From JAAGZL01 sp050290785 (GTDB taxonomy: Bacteria; Pseudomonadota; Gammaproteobacteria; Chromatiales; Chromatiaceae): a DNA stretch of 64,000 nucleotides. The position numbers and the translations under genes were made by a program. A model generated the notes under the pieces. It worked only from the letters and a program-made list of their open reading frames with translations, was not told the origin of the DNA and made no database searches. Location: contig JBNKIR010000048.1 of the NCBI GenBank assembly GCA_050290785.1, forward strand, positions 1 to 64,000, given 5' to 3'. Every line of letters begins with the position of its first letter. Within the stretch, counting starts at the first letter, position 1. This document shows, piece by piece, positions 1 to 8,077 of this stretch.

Positions 1-1
1 G

Positions 2-118
2 GTAAATCAGCTGGTCAATGCGATGGCCGTGTTCGGTGTTCCAACCGGAGTTGGTTCGATGTTTCACCAGGAACCAAGAGATCACTTGGATACGATGTTG
101 ATATCTTCCTCATGCTAG
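2..118 (+). CDS. Possible C-terminal end of a gene cut by the left edge
   Basis: An open frame enters from the left edge and ends at a TAG at 116-118, giving 38 residues with ordinary composition (it contains MAVFGVPTGVGSMFHQEP). I do not recognise the family. A second frame is also open from base 1 to a TAG at 127-129, so the choice of frame rests only on composition. Treat it as a possible partial gene. Confidence 0.25.
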   Translation, partial: VNQLVNAMAVFGVPTGVGSMFHQEPRDHLDTMLISSSC

Positions 119-143
119 ATGTGACTTAGAGAAAAACAGAAAA

Positions 144-199
144 GGGGACGCATTTAAATGCGTCCCCGCTGTTCCTTTCACCGTATTTAAACGCGTCCC
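144..199. repeat. REP-like palindromic element
   Basis: Bases 144-167 are a perfect 24-base palindrome: GGGGACGCATTT followed directly by its reverse complement. A degenerate half copy (TTTAAACGCGTCCCC) lies at 185-199, so the unit is a palindrome plus a partial second one. Short palindromes of this GGGGACGC...GCGTCCCC type are, from general knowledge, common extragenic repeats in gammaproteobacteria and often accompany REP-associated tyrosine transposases (RAYTs). It sits just after the acetyltransferase stop codon on the opposite strand and might also act as a hairpin at that 3' end. No transposase gene is visible nearby. Confidence 0.6.
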
Positions 200-206
200 C
201 GTTGTC

Positions 207-2888
207 TTACAACCACCTCTCCACCTTCTTTACACCGGGATCTTCGCCGGAGGCGGTGATAGAGAATCCCAGGCTCTGCATCAGGGAGAGCATGCGGTGG
301 TTGTCGGCCAATACATCCCCTTCGATCACCCTTACCGCATGGTAACGGGCCGCCTCCATGAGCCCCTCCATGAGCTGCGTGCCTATACCCATGCCCTGGT
401 GCTTGTCCGATACCGCGATGGCGAATTCGCAGGAGTCTCCGTCCGGATTGAGCGTGTAGCGCGCCACTCCCAGTTGAGTAATCTTCTCCTCTCTGTCGGT
501 GACCGCGATGATCGCCATCTCCCGGCTGTAGTCCAGTTGGGTGAAGCGCACCAGCATCTCCGGGGTCAGCTCGTCTATGGCCTGCATGAAGCGGAAATAT
601 TTCGACTCGGGCGACATGTCATGCACGAACTCCTTCAGCAGTTCGGCATCTTCCGGCCGGATCGGGCGCAGCACGACGGAGGTACCGTCAGGCAGGTGGG
701 TGTACCTGATCAGGCTGGACGGGTAGGGGTGGATCGCCATGTGTGAGTAAGGCACGGGCGATGTTGGCGGACGTTTGATGCTTATCCTGGCATCCACAGC
801 GATCACCCCCTTGTCATCTGCCAGCAGCGGATTTATGTCCAGCTCCTGGATATGGGGGAGTTCGCACACCATCTCCGATACCCGGAGGATGACATTCTCC
901 ACCGCCTCTTTCTTGATGGCAGGCATGTGGCGGAATGGGCCGAGCAGTTTGGATACCCTGGTCCTGCTGATCAATCTGCTGACCAGTACCGGGTTGAGTG
1001 GCGGCAGGGCCACGGCGCTGTCGTGCAACACCTCGGCCATGGTGCCGCCGGCCCCGAAGGCGATCACAGGACCGAAGATGTTGTCGTGCTTCACCCCGAT
1101 CATCAGCTCCCTGGTGTCGTTGGTGGAGGCCATGGGTTCGATGGTGATACCGGCGATCTCTACATCCGGCAGGTTGCGGCGGGTCTCGTCCATCATGGTC
1201 TTGAAGGCCGATGTGACATCAGGGGCGTTCATGATGTTTATCTTTACCCCATGCACGTCCGATTTGTGAGAGATCTGGGGCGAGCAGATCTTCATGGCCA
1301 CCGGGAAGCCGACCGATTCGGCCGCCACCAGGGCCTCGGTCGGGCTTCTGGCCATCAGGGTGGGGGTGCAGCGGATATGGAAGGCGCTCAGCACCGCCTT
1401 GGATTCTGTGTCGGATAGCATCTTTCTGCCATCGGCCAGGGCCGCCTCGATGATGAGTCTGGCCCCCTCCACATCCGGGGCCCTGGAGTCAGAGAGCGGT
1501 CCAGGGGTCTGCAACATCATCTGCTGATTCAGGCGATAGCGGGACAGGTAGGCGAAGGCCTCGATCGCCCGCTCCGGGGTGAGGAAGGTGGGGATGCGGT
1601 TGGCCGAGAACAGTTCGCGCGCCTTGTTTACCTTCTCATCCCCCATCCAGCAGGAGAGTACCGGCTTGTCCTTCTTCTTTTTCCAGGCGTCGATTACCTC
1701 TTGGGCCGCCTCCGCCGGTTTGCTCATGGCCTGGGGGGTGAGCAGGGTCAGGATGCCGTCCACATTTTTGTCCTTGAGACAGGCGGCGACGGCCATGCCG
1801 TATTTGTCCGGTGGTGCGTCTCCCAGGATGTCTACCGGATTGCCGTGTGACCAGTAGGGGGGGAGCATCTTGTCTATCTCTGCGATGGTCTCCGGTTCCA
1901 GGGTCGGGATATTCACCCCCAGATCCACAGCGCGGTCGGTGGAGAGGATGCCGGGGCCGCCGCCGTTGGTGACGATGGCCAGGTTGTTGCCGTTGACCCT
2001 GCGGTTGGTGGAGAGGATCTCGGCCGCGGCGAACAACTGCCCGAAGGACATGGCCCTTACCACGCCGGCCCGTTCCAGCGCCGCGTCGAATACCGAATCC
2101 GATCCGAACATGGCGCCGGTGTGGGTGGTTGCCGCCTCCACCGCCTTCTGGTGTCTGCCCACCTTGAGCACGATCACCGGCTTGGAGTGGGCCGCGACCC
2201 GCAGTCCGCTCATGAAGCTGCGGGAGTCGTGTATCCCTTCCACATAGAGCAGGATGGCGTCGGTTGAGCTGTCTACGGCCAGGTAGTCCAGGATCTCGCC
2301 GAAGTCCACGTCGCTGGCGTTGCCCAGGGATACGATGGTGGAGAACCCCATCTTGTGCGGTTTGGACCAGTCGATGATCGCGGTGCAGAGCGCACCGGAT
2401 TGGGATACCAGGGCCAGCCTGCCCTTGGGTGCGACCATATCCAGGAACGTGGCGTTGAGACCGATCTCTGGCCGCATCAATCCGAGACAGTTGGGTCCCA
2501 GGATGTGGATGCCGTAGTGGCGGGCGGTCTCCATCATGGTCTTCTCCAGCTTCTGACCCTTCTTGCCGGTCTCGCCAAATCCGGCGCTGTGCACGATCAT
2601 GGAGTTGATGCCACAGGCGCCGCATTGATGGATCACGTTGATTACGGCCGCGGTCGGTACCGCAACTATGGCCAGATCCACCGGGTTGTCCACGTCGGCC
2701 AGTTCCTTGTAGCAGCGCAGGCCCTGGACCTTTTGGTGTTTGGGATTGATCGGATAGATATGTCCTTTGTAGCCCGCCTTTAGCAGGTTGCGGAGCACGG
2801 AGGTGCCGACCCCATTGGGTTTTTCACTGGCGCCGAAGATGGCTATGCTTTCTGGTGCGAATAATTTTTCAAGTTTATGTGGACCCAT
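207..2888 (-). CDS. pat: PatZ-type protein: NDP-forming acyl-CoA synthetase fused to GNAT acetyltransferase
   Basis: Expected to be a cytosolic protein-lysine acetyltransferase of the PatZ/YfiQ type, which uses acetyl-CoA to acetylate enzymes such as acetyl-CoA synthetase. Domains in order over 893 residues: CoA-binding Rossmann domain (about 8-135, with IFGASEKPNGVG), succinyl-CoA-ligase-like domain (about 155-460), ATP-grasp domain (about 495-700) and C-terminal GNAT domain (about 735-893) with the acetyl-CoA loop QGMGIGTQ. I chose the ATG at 2888 because the family starts just before the Rossmann fold and the extra 16 residues upstream are hydrophobic and unlike it. Unusually, the ADP-forming synthetase motif THTGAMFGSD keeps its histidine (His256), which as I recall is replaced in the enterobacterial Pat proteins. 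It may therefore still have synthetase activity. The gene is divergent from a deacetylase gene. Confidence 0.88.
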   Translation of the reverse strand: MGPHKLEKLFAPESIAIFGASEKPNGVGTSVLRNLLKAGYKGHIYPINPKHQKVQGLRCYKELADVDNPVDLAIVAVPTAAVINVIHQCGACGINSMIVHSAGFGETGKKGQKLEKTMMETARHYGIHILGPNCLGLMRPEIGLNATFLDMVAPKGRLALVSQSGALCTAIIDWSKPHKMGFSTIVSLGNASDVDFGEILDYLAVDSSTDAILLYVEGIHDSRSFMSGLRVAAHSKPVIVLKVGRHQKAVEAATTHTGAMFGSDSVFDAALERAGVVRAMSFGQLFAAAEILSTNRRVNGNNLAIVTNGGGPGILSTDRAVDLGVNIPTLEPETIAEIDKMLPPYWSHGNPVDILGDAPPDKYGMAVAACLKDKNVDGILTLLTPQAMSKPAEAAQEVIDAWKKKKDKPVLSCWMGDEKVNKARELFSANRIPTFLTPERAIEAFAYLSRYRLNQQMMLQTPGPLSDSRAPDVEGARLIIEAALADGRKMLSDTESKAVLSAFHIRCTPTLMARSPTEALVAAESVGFPVAMKICSPQISHKSDVHGVKINIMNAPDVTSAFKTMMDETRRNLPDVEIAGITIEPMASTNDTRELMIGVKHDNIFGPVIAFGAGGTMAEVLHDSAVALPPLNPVLVSRLISRTRVSKLLGPFRHMPAIKKEAVENVILRVSEMVCELPHIQELDINPLLADDKGVIAVDARISIKRPPTSPVPYSHMAIHPYPSSLIRYTHLPDGTSVVLRPIRPEDAELLKEFVHDMSPESKYFRFMQAIDELTPEMLVRFTQLDYSREMAIIAVTDREEKITQLGVARYTLNPDGDSCEFAIAVSDKHQGMGIGTQLMEGLMEAARYHAVRVIEGDVLADNHRMLSLMQSLGFSITASGEDPGVKKVERWL

Positions 2889-3117
2889 GATGTTCTCGAT
2901 ACTGATGTAAAAAGATATTAAATAAATAGGAAACAAACATATTCAGGTTGTGCTAAATTTAAACTTCACTATTGATTGGACTAATTGATCGTAAAACTGT
3001 TGTTTGACTGTTGCAGGGCTTAGGTAATCCTAGCGTGGTTGGCCAATCTCCATATTGCACTGATCCCTTGCATGAATAGTAGTACATCTTTGTTAATTTT
3101 TTTGGTCAGGTTTTGTC
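2889..3117. promoter_or_regulatory. Divergent intergenic region between acetyltransferase and deacetylase
   Basis: This 229-base AT-rich spacer must hold the promoters for both flanking genes. A TTGACT hexamer at about 3004 could be a -35 for the plus-strand gene, but no convincing -10 follows at the right distance. I see no clear operator. Confidence 0.3.
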
Positions 3118-4041
3118 ATGCCGATAGCGTTTATATCTCATCCCGATTGTCTGCTGCATGATGTCGGCGGTGGTCACCCGGAGTGTCCCTCCAGACTAAA
3201 CGCCATCCAGGATCGATTGATCAGTTCCGGCATGGATTTCGTCGTGTTGCAACATGATGCCCCCATGGTGAAGAGGGAGCATCTCGAGCGGGTGCATGAT
3301 CACGATCATGTCGCGCGGATTATCGATGAGGCCCCGCAGGAGGGGATTCTGCGTCTGGATGACGATACCTTCATGATGCCAAAGACCCTGAATGCGCTTA
3401 TGCGTTCGGCCGGTGCCGTGGTGTACGCGGTGGATCTGGTGATGAACGGAGAGACCCGCATCGCCTTCTGCTCGGTGCGCCCGCCGGGACATCATGCCGA
3501 GCGCGGCCAGGCCATGGGGTTCTGTTATTTTAACAATATCGCCGTGGGGGCGGCCCATGCCCTGGAGGAGTATGGGCTGGAGCGGATCGCCATCCTCGAT
3601 TTTGATGTGCATCACGGCAACGGCACCGAGGATATCTTCAGGAATGATCCGCGGGTGTTCTTTGGTTCCAGCTTCCAGTATCCCTTCTATCCCTATAGCG
3701 GATATATCACCGGTTGTGAGCACATGGCCAATATACCGCTGCCCGCCGGTACAGACGGGAAGTCGTTCCGACGCAAGGTGCGGGAGAAGTGGCTGCCGGC
3801 GCTGGACGCCTTTGCGCCGCAACTGATCATGATCTCCGCCGGCTTTGACGGACATGTGGAGGACGAGTTGGCCCAGTTCATGTTGCGCGAGGCGGACTAC
3901 GCCTGGGTGACCGGAAAGCTCAAAGAGGTCGCCGACAAGCACTCAGGGGGGAGAATCATATCCGTGCTGGAGGGTGGTTATGCCCTGAACGCCCTGGGCA
4001 GGAGCGTGTCGGCACATCTGAACGCCCTGTTGGGCAACTGA
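3118..4041 (+). CDS. Histone deacetylase family protein (AcuC-like)
   Basis: Zn-dependent class II histone-deacetylase-fold amidohydrolase of 307 residues. It should remove acetyl groups from lysine side chains or from small N-acetylated amines such as acetylpolyamines. Catalytic features are visible: RPPGHHAE (His-His pair), DFDVHHGNGTED (zinc Asp and His), SAGFDGH (second zinc Asp) and the late EGGY motif. Length matches the bacterial family. Its place head to head with a PatZ-type acetyltransferase suggests a writer/eraser pair, but this is inference from position. Bacterial members also include acetoin-utilisation AcuC and acetylpolyamine hydrolases, and sequence alone does not choose between them. 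Confidence 0.85.
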   Translation: MPIAFISHPDCLLHDVGGGHPECPSRLNAIQDRLISSGMDFVVLQHDAPMVKREHLERVHDHDHVARIIDEAPQEGILRLDDDTFMMPKTLNALMRSAGAVVYAVDLVMNGETRIAFCSVRPPGHHAERGQAMGFCYFNNIAVGAAHALEEYGLERIAILDFDVHHGNGTEDIFRNDPRVFFGSSFQYPFYPYSGYITGCEHMANIPLPAGTDGKSFRRKVREKWLPALDAFAPQLIMISAGFDGHVEDELAQFMLREADYAWVTGKLKEVADKHSGGRIISVLEGGYALNALGRSVSAHLNALLGN

Positions 4042-4104
4042 ATCCATTGCTGTTTCCGCGCATGTTTCAGATAGATATCCATTTGGTAATAAATAAGGTC
4101 CAGG

Positions 4105-4138
4105 CTGTAACATTTCCGTAACATTCCTTTATTACACT
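4105..4138 (+). promoter_or_regulatory. Pho box and promoter of pstS
   Basis: Two tandem 11-base units, CTGTAACATTT (4105-4115) and CCGTAACATTC (4116-4126), match the direct-repeat architecture of PhoB binding sites (CTGTCAT-type half sites in an 11-base period). A possible -10, TACACT, lies at 4133-4138, about 10 bases after the second half site as in PhoB-activated promoters where the Pho box replaces the -35. This puts the transcript start at about 4145, which argues against the upstream ATG at 4147 as the pstS start. Confidence 0.8.
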
Positions 4139-4176
4139 TCTGCTACATGAAACGTAATCAGAGACAGAGGAATATG

Positions 4177-5046
4177 ATGAAATCAAGACAGATGCTGCTA
4201 CTCCTTATCGCCGCAGGTGCGGCCTTTGGTGTGAATGCCGCAGAGCGTACCGTACTTCAGAACAAGGGATCGGATACCCTGGTGAACGTGGCCCAGGCCT
4301 GGGCCGAGGCCTATGGAGAGGTGGACTCAAATGTGGCGATAGCCGTATCCGGCGGCGGTTCCGGCACCGGTATCGCGGCCATGATCAACGGCACCGTGGA
4401 TATCGCCAACGCCAGCCGTATGATGAAGGACAAGGAGATCAAGAAGGCCGAGGAGCATGGTCAGCATCCGGTGGAGCATGTGGTCGGCTATGATGCCCTG
4501 GCGGTATATATCAACTCGGCCAACCCGGCTACCTCACTCTCATTCGAACAGCTGAAGCAGATCTATATCCGTGACGGCAAGGCCACCAAGTGGTCGGATT
4601 TGGGGTTGAAGGTCCCAGGCTGTGACAGCGATGAGATCGTGGTGGTCAGCCGCCAGAACAACTCAGGCACCTATGCCTATTTCAAAAAGACCGTACTGGG
4701 TAAGGGCAAGTATCGCCAGGGGACCCTGGATATGCATGGCTCCAAGGATGTGGTGGATCTGGTGGAGAAGACCCCCTGTGCCATCGGTTACAGTGGACTG
4801 GCCTATGCCACCGACCATGTGAAGATGGCCTGTATCGCCCAGGGGGATGGCGCGGACTGTATCAATCCCAGTGTGAAGACCGCCAGCGACCGCAGCTATC
4901 CGATAGCACGTCCGCTGTTCATGTATACCAATGGCGAACCCAAGGGTGCGGTTAAGCAGTACATGGACTGGATCAAGAGCGATGCCGGCCAGTGTATCCT
5001 GTTAAAGAAGGGTTATGCCCCGGTCAGGGATGTAAGCTGTAATTAA
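4177..5046 (+). CDS. pstS: Phosphate ABC transporter substrate-binding protein PstS
   Basis: Periplasmic phosphate-binding protein feeding the PstCAB transporter. From the ATG at 4177 it begins MKSRQ followed by a hydrophobic run ending in VNA-AE, a standard Sec signal peptide. The mature part starts with the family motif LQNKGSDTLV and later shows SGGGSGTG and SRQNNSGTY, typical phosphate-cradle segments. Start choice: AGAGG precedes the ATGATG at 4174-4179 with good spacing, while the in-frame ATG at 4147 would sit on the predicted transcript start. Cysteines near the middle and C-terminus (GCDSD, TPCAI, ADCI, QCIL, SCN) suggest periplasmic disulfides. First gene of the pho cluster. Confidence 0.92.
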   Translation: MKSRQMLLLLIAAGAAFGVNAAERTVLQNKGSDTLVNVAQAWAEAYGEVDSNVAIAVSGGGSGTGIAAMINGTVDIANASRMMKDKEIKKAEEHGQHPVEHVVGYDALAVYINSANPATSLSFEQLKQIYIRDGKATKWSDLGLKVPGCDSDEIVVVSRQNNSGTYAYFKKTVLGKGKYRQGTLDMHGSKDVVDLVEKTPCAIGYSGLAYATDHVKMACIAQGDGADCINPSVKTASDRSYPIARPLFMYTNGEPKGAVKQYMDWIKSDAGQCILLKKGYAPVRDVSCN

Positions 5047-5072
5047 CAGAAGGGTAGTTATGCGCTGTCATG

Positions 5073-5106
5073 CCCGCCCTGGCCCTCTTATGGCCAGGCG
5101 GGTTTT
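5073..5106 (+). terminator. Rho-independent terminator-like hairpin after pstS
   Basis: CCCGCCCTGGCC pairs with GGCCAGGCGGG (one bulge) around the loop CTCTTAT and runs into TTTT. Lying between pstS and the rest of the operon, it probably acts as a partial terminator, keeping the binding protein in excess over the membrane components. Confidence 0.7.
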
Positions 5107-5186
5107 GCTACAATTGAGGCTCATCTGTTTGGGGTGTCTGGCGCGACCTGACACATCTTTTTAATCTTAAGTTCGGTAACGATAAT

Positions 5187-6260
5187 ATGTCCCTGCTAGA
5201 GGAACGTCTGTTTCGTGATCAGAGAAAAATCCGCGACAAGGTGGTGGCCCAGGCCCAGGCGGTGGAGGATGGATTGAACAATGCCATTCACTCCCTGCAG
5301 ACCGGTAACAGGAAGCTCGCCTATACCACTATCCTGAATGACTATCCCATCAATCGCACCATGCGTGAGATAGATCGTCTGTGTCACAGCTTTATCGCCG
5401 TGCACCTGCCCAGTGGTACCTATTTGCGTCTCATATCCTCAATTATCCGCATCAACATTGAGCTGGAACGCATCGGTGACTATGCGGTGATCATAGCCCG
5501 TGAAGGGGTGCAGATGTCGACCCCTCCGCATGACGTCCTGGGTCGGGAGTTGGAGCGCATGACCGCGGACACCATGACCATGGTCAGACAGGCGATCAAG
5601 GCGTTCAGCGATCTCAATGCGGAGTTGGCGCGCGGTACCAAGCATCTCTCAGATAACGTGCAGTTGAATCTGGATACGGTCTATGCCGAGATAGCGGAGA
5701 AGAGCGAGCTGCAGGGGGTGAAGGATACGCTGGCCCTGTTCGTGGTATTCAACCAGCTCAAGCGGGTGGTGGACCAGGCCAAGAACATTTGTGAGGACAC
5801 CATCTTTGCCGTTACCGGCGAGCAGAAGAGGCCCAAGGTATACAACGTCCTATTTCTGGATGAGGACAACAGCCTGGCGAGTCAGTTGGCCGTGGCCATC
5901 GCGCAGAAGAACCACCCGCATCGTGGCAACTTTAGTGGCGCCGGGCGTACGCCGGCCGCCGCGATCAATCAGGATCTGGTCAGGTTCGTGTCACAGCACG
6001 GTATTGACCTGGAAGACGCAAGACCCAGGGCCCTGAGCGATCTCAGCAACCAGGACATCTCGGAGCAACACGTAATAGTCAGTCTCCAGGGTGACATCAA
6101 CTCCTATCTGCCTGAGATCCCGTTCCATACCAATGCCCTGGAGTGGGATGTCTGGGGCGAGAGCGGGGCAGTGGGCGAGCAGGAGATGGAGGCCCTGTAT
6201 CGAAATCTGGCGCTGCAGATCAAGGACCTGATGGATCTGATGTGCGGTGAAGAGGCCTAG
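5187..6260 (+). CDS. phoU: PhoU-like regulator with degenerate LMW-phosphatase-like C-terminal domain
   Basis: Residues 1-210 are a PhoU four-helix-type domain (RLISSIIRINIELERIGDYA is the hallmark helix). PhoU proteins couple Pst transport to PhoR signalling. At 357 residues this is over 100 longer than classical PhoU. Residues 218-325 resemble the low-molecular-weight tyrosine phosphatase/ArsC fold: VLFLDEDNSLASQ takes the place of the P-loop VLFLCxxNSxRSQ, NFSGAGRTP that of the SAG segment, and GIDLEDARPRALSDL that of the GIDxxxHRSKxL stretch. The catalytic Cys is Asp225 and the P-loop Arg is Ala231, so the domain should be inactive and perhaps binds an oxyanion or a partner. Four bases separate it from pstC. 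The PhoU assignment is firm; the second domain is inferred by eye. Confidence 0.85.
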   Translation: MSLLEERLFRDQRKIRDKVVAQAQAVEDGLNNAIHSLQTGNRKLAYTTILNDYPINRTMREIDRLCHSFIAVHLPSGTYLRLISSIIRINIELERIGDYAVIIAREGVQMSTPPHDVLGRELERMTADTMTMVRQAIKAFSDLNAELARGTKHLSDNVQLNLDTVYAEIAEKSELQGVKDTLALFVVFNQLKRVVDQAKNICEDTIFAVTGEQKRPKVYNVLFLDEDNSLASQLAVAIAQKNHPHRGNFSGAGRTPAAAINQDLVRFVSQHGIDLEDARPRALSDLSNQDISEQHVIVSLQGDINSYLPEIPFHTNALEWDVWGESGAVGEQEMEALYRNLALQIKDLMDLMCGEEA

Positions 6261-6263
6261 TCT

Positions 6264-7190
6264 ATGTCGACGGTGACGGACAAGGCGTTGGATGTGGATT
6301 TTGATCGACGCAACCTGGACTGGTACATCGACAAGATGGTGCAGTTCCTGGTCTTTATCGGCGGAATCTCTGCCATCATCTTTGTTATTGGTATCTTTAT
6401 TTTTATCACCATAGAGGGCATAGGCTTTTTGACGGAAGGCTTCTCCTTTCAGGAGTTCTTTCTCTCCCCGTACTGGGAGCCGAGTGATGAGGATGCCCCG
6501 GAGTTCGGCATCCTGGCCCTGATCGCAGGTACCGCATCGGTGACCGGGCTGGCCATGCTGGTGGCCATCCCCTTCTCTCTGGGGGCGGCGATCTATGTGG
6601 GTGAGTTCGCCACCGGCCGTACCCGCGAGTTCCTCAAGGTGCTGGTGGAGCTGCTGGCGGCCATCCCGTCGGTGGTCTGGGGCTTTATCGGGCTCTCCAT
6701 CATGAACCCGTTGATCATCGATCTGTTTGACGTATCGGTGGGGCTGAATGTACTCAACGCCGGCATCATCCTGGGATTGATGGCCGCGCCCATCATGACC
6801 TCCATCGCGGAGGACGCCCTCAAGGCGGTGCCGGATCGCTACCGCGAGGCGGCCGAGGCCCTGGGCGCCACCCGTTGGCAGGTGATATTCAAGACCGTAA
6901 TCCCCGCCGCCAAGAACGGGTTGCTGGGTGCGGTGCTGCTGGGGGTGGGGCGCGGTTTCGGCGAGACCATGGCGGTACTGATGGCCACCGGACACTCGGT
7001 GAATATCCCGCACAGCATATTCGATTCGGTGCGTGCCCTCACCGCCACCATCGCCGCCGAACTGGGTGAGACCGCGGTAGGGTCGGAGCACTATCAGGCC
7101 CTGTTCACCATCGGGATATTCCTGTTCCTGATAACGTTCATCATCAACCTTACCGCTGACCTGATCGTGCGCGGCATCAAGAAGCAGTAG
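6264..7190 (+). CDS. pstC: Phosphate ABC transporter permease PstC
   Basis: Inner-membrane permease subunit (308 residues) that pairs with PstA. Six hydrophobic segments are visible, starting FLVFIGGISAIIFVIGIFIF. The cytoplasmic coupling loop that contacts the ATPase is present: EDALKAVPDRYREAAEALGATRWQ carries the EAA motif with its downstream glycine. The large periplasmic loop after TM1 is as in PstC. Start is the ATG three bases after the phoU stop. Confidence 0.93.
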   Translation: MSTVTDKALDVDFDRRNLDWYIDKMVQFLVFIGGISAIIFVIGIFIFITIEGIGFLTEGFSFQEFFLSPYWEPSDEDAPEFGILALIAGTASVTGLAMLVAIPFSLGAAIYVGEFATGRTREFLKVLVELLAAIPSVVWGFIGLSIMNPLIIDLFDVSVGLNVLNAGIILGLMAAPIMTSIAEDALKAVPDRYREAAEALGATRWQVIFKTVIPAAKNGLLGAVLLGVGRGFGETMAVLMATGHSVNIPHSIFDSVRALTATIAAELGETAVGSEHYQALFTIGIFLFLITFIINLTADLIVRGIKKQ

Positions 7191-7207
7191 ATTTGGAATA
7201 AAGAGAG

Positions 7208-8077
7208 ATGTTTGCAGAATCCACTCTAAACGCGAAGAACAAGAAGGTGCAGGTGCTGTTCAAGACCCTGTTCATGCTCATGACCATCCTGTTGGTCATA
7301 CCGGTGCTGGTGATCATGGGTACCCTGGTCTATAAGGGCGGCAGCGTGATCTCCATCGATTTTCTCTTTACCGATCCGGCCCAGGGGATGACGGCAGGCG
7401 GTATCTTCCCGGCGCTGCTGGGGACGGTCTGGCTGGTGGCCCTGGCCCTGCTTATCTCTGTCCCCCTGGGGGTGGCCGCCGCCATCTACCTGAGTGAATA
7501 TGCCGGCGATAACTGGTTCACCCGCATCATCAACCTGGCCATCATCAATCTGGCCGGTGTGCCGTCCATCGTGCATGCCCTGTTTGGGGTGGGGGCCTTC
7601 GTGATCTTCTTCGGTTTTGGCACCAGCATACTGGCCGCCAGCCTGACCCTGGCCATCATGACCCTGCCGGTGGTGATCGTGTCCACCAGGGAATCTCTGC
7701 AGGCGGTGCCGCCGGCCTTTCGCGAGGCCTGCTGGAATATGGGGGCCACCCGTTGGCAGACCATCCGTCGCATCGTCCTGCCCAACGCGGTCAGCGGGAT
7801 ACTGACCGGTGTGATCCTGGAGGTGTCGCGCACCACCGGGGAGACCGCGCCCATCATGTTTACCGGGGCGGCGTTCTTTCTGCCCTTTCTGCCCCAGGGG
7901 GTGTTTGACCAGACCATGGCCCTGTCGCTGCACCTGTTTGTGGTCTCCACCCAGGTGCCGGGCGTGCCGGATGCACTGCCCTATGGCGTGGCCCTGGTGT
8001 TGATCTCGCTGGTGTTGATCATGAACAGCCTCTCCATCGCCTTTCGCATGTATCTGCGAGGACAGAAGAAATGGTAA
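7208..8077 (+). CDS. pstA: Phosphate ABC transporter permease PstA
   Basis: Second permease of the phosphate transporter (289 residues), six predicted membrane spans. The EAA coupling motif reads REACWNMGATRWQTIRRIVLP, and the family segment GVPSIVHALFGVGAF is clear. AGAGAG precedes the ATG. The 3' end overlaps the next gene by seven bases (ATGGTAA), implying translational coupling to the first ATPase. Confidence 0.93.
   Translation: MFAESTLNAKNKKVQVLFKTLFMLMTILLVIPVLVIMGTLVYKGGSVISIDFLFTDPAQGMTAGGIFPALLGTVWLVALALLISVPLGVAAAIYLSEYAGDNWFTRIINLAIINLAGVPSIVHALFGVGAFVIFFGFGTSILAASLTLAIMTLPVVIVSTRESLQAVPPAFREACWNMGATRWQTIRRIVLPNAVSGILTGVILEVSRTTGETAPIMFTGAAFFLPFLPQGVFDQTMALSLHLFVVSTQVPGVPDALPYGVALVLISLVLIMNSLSIAFRMYLRGQKKW

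Noticed and set aside
4147..4176. Upstream ATG start for pstS
   Set aside because: It falls on the predicted transcription start and lacks a ribosome-binding site, while 4174-4177 has AGAGG.
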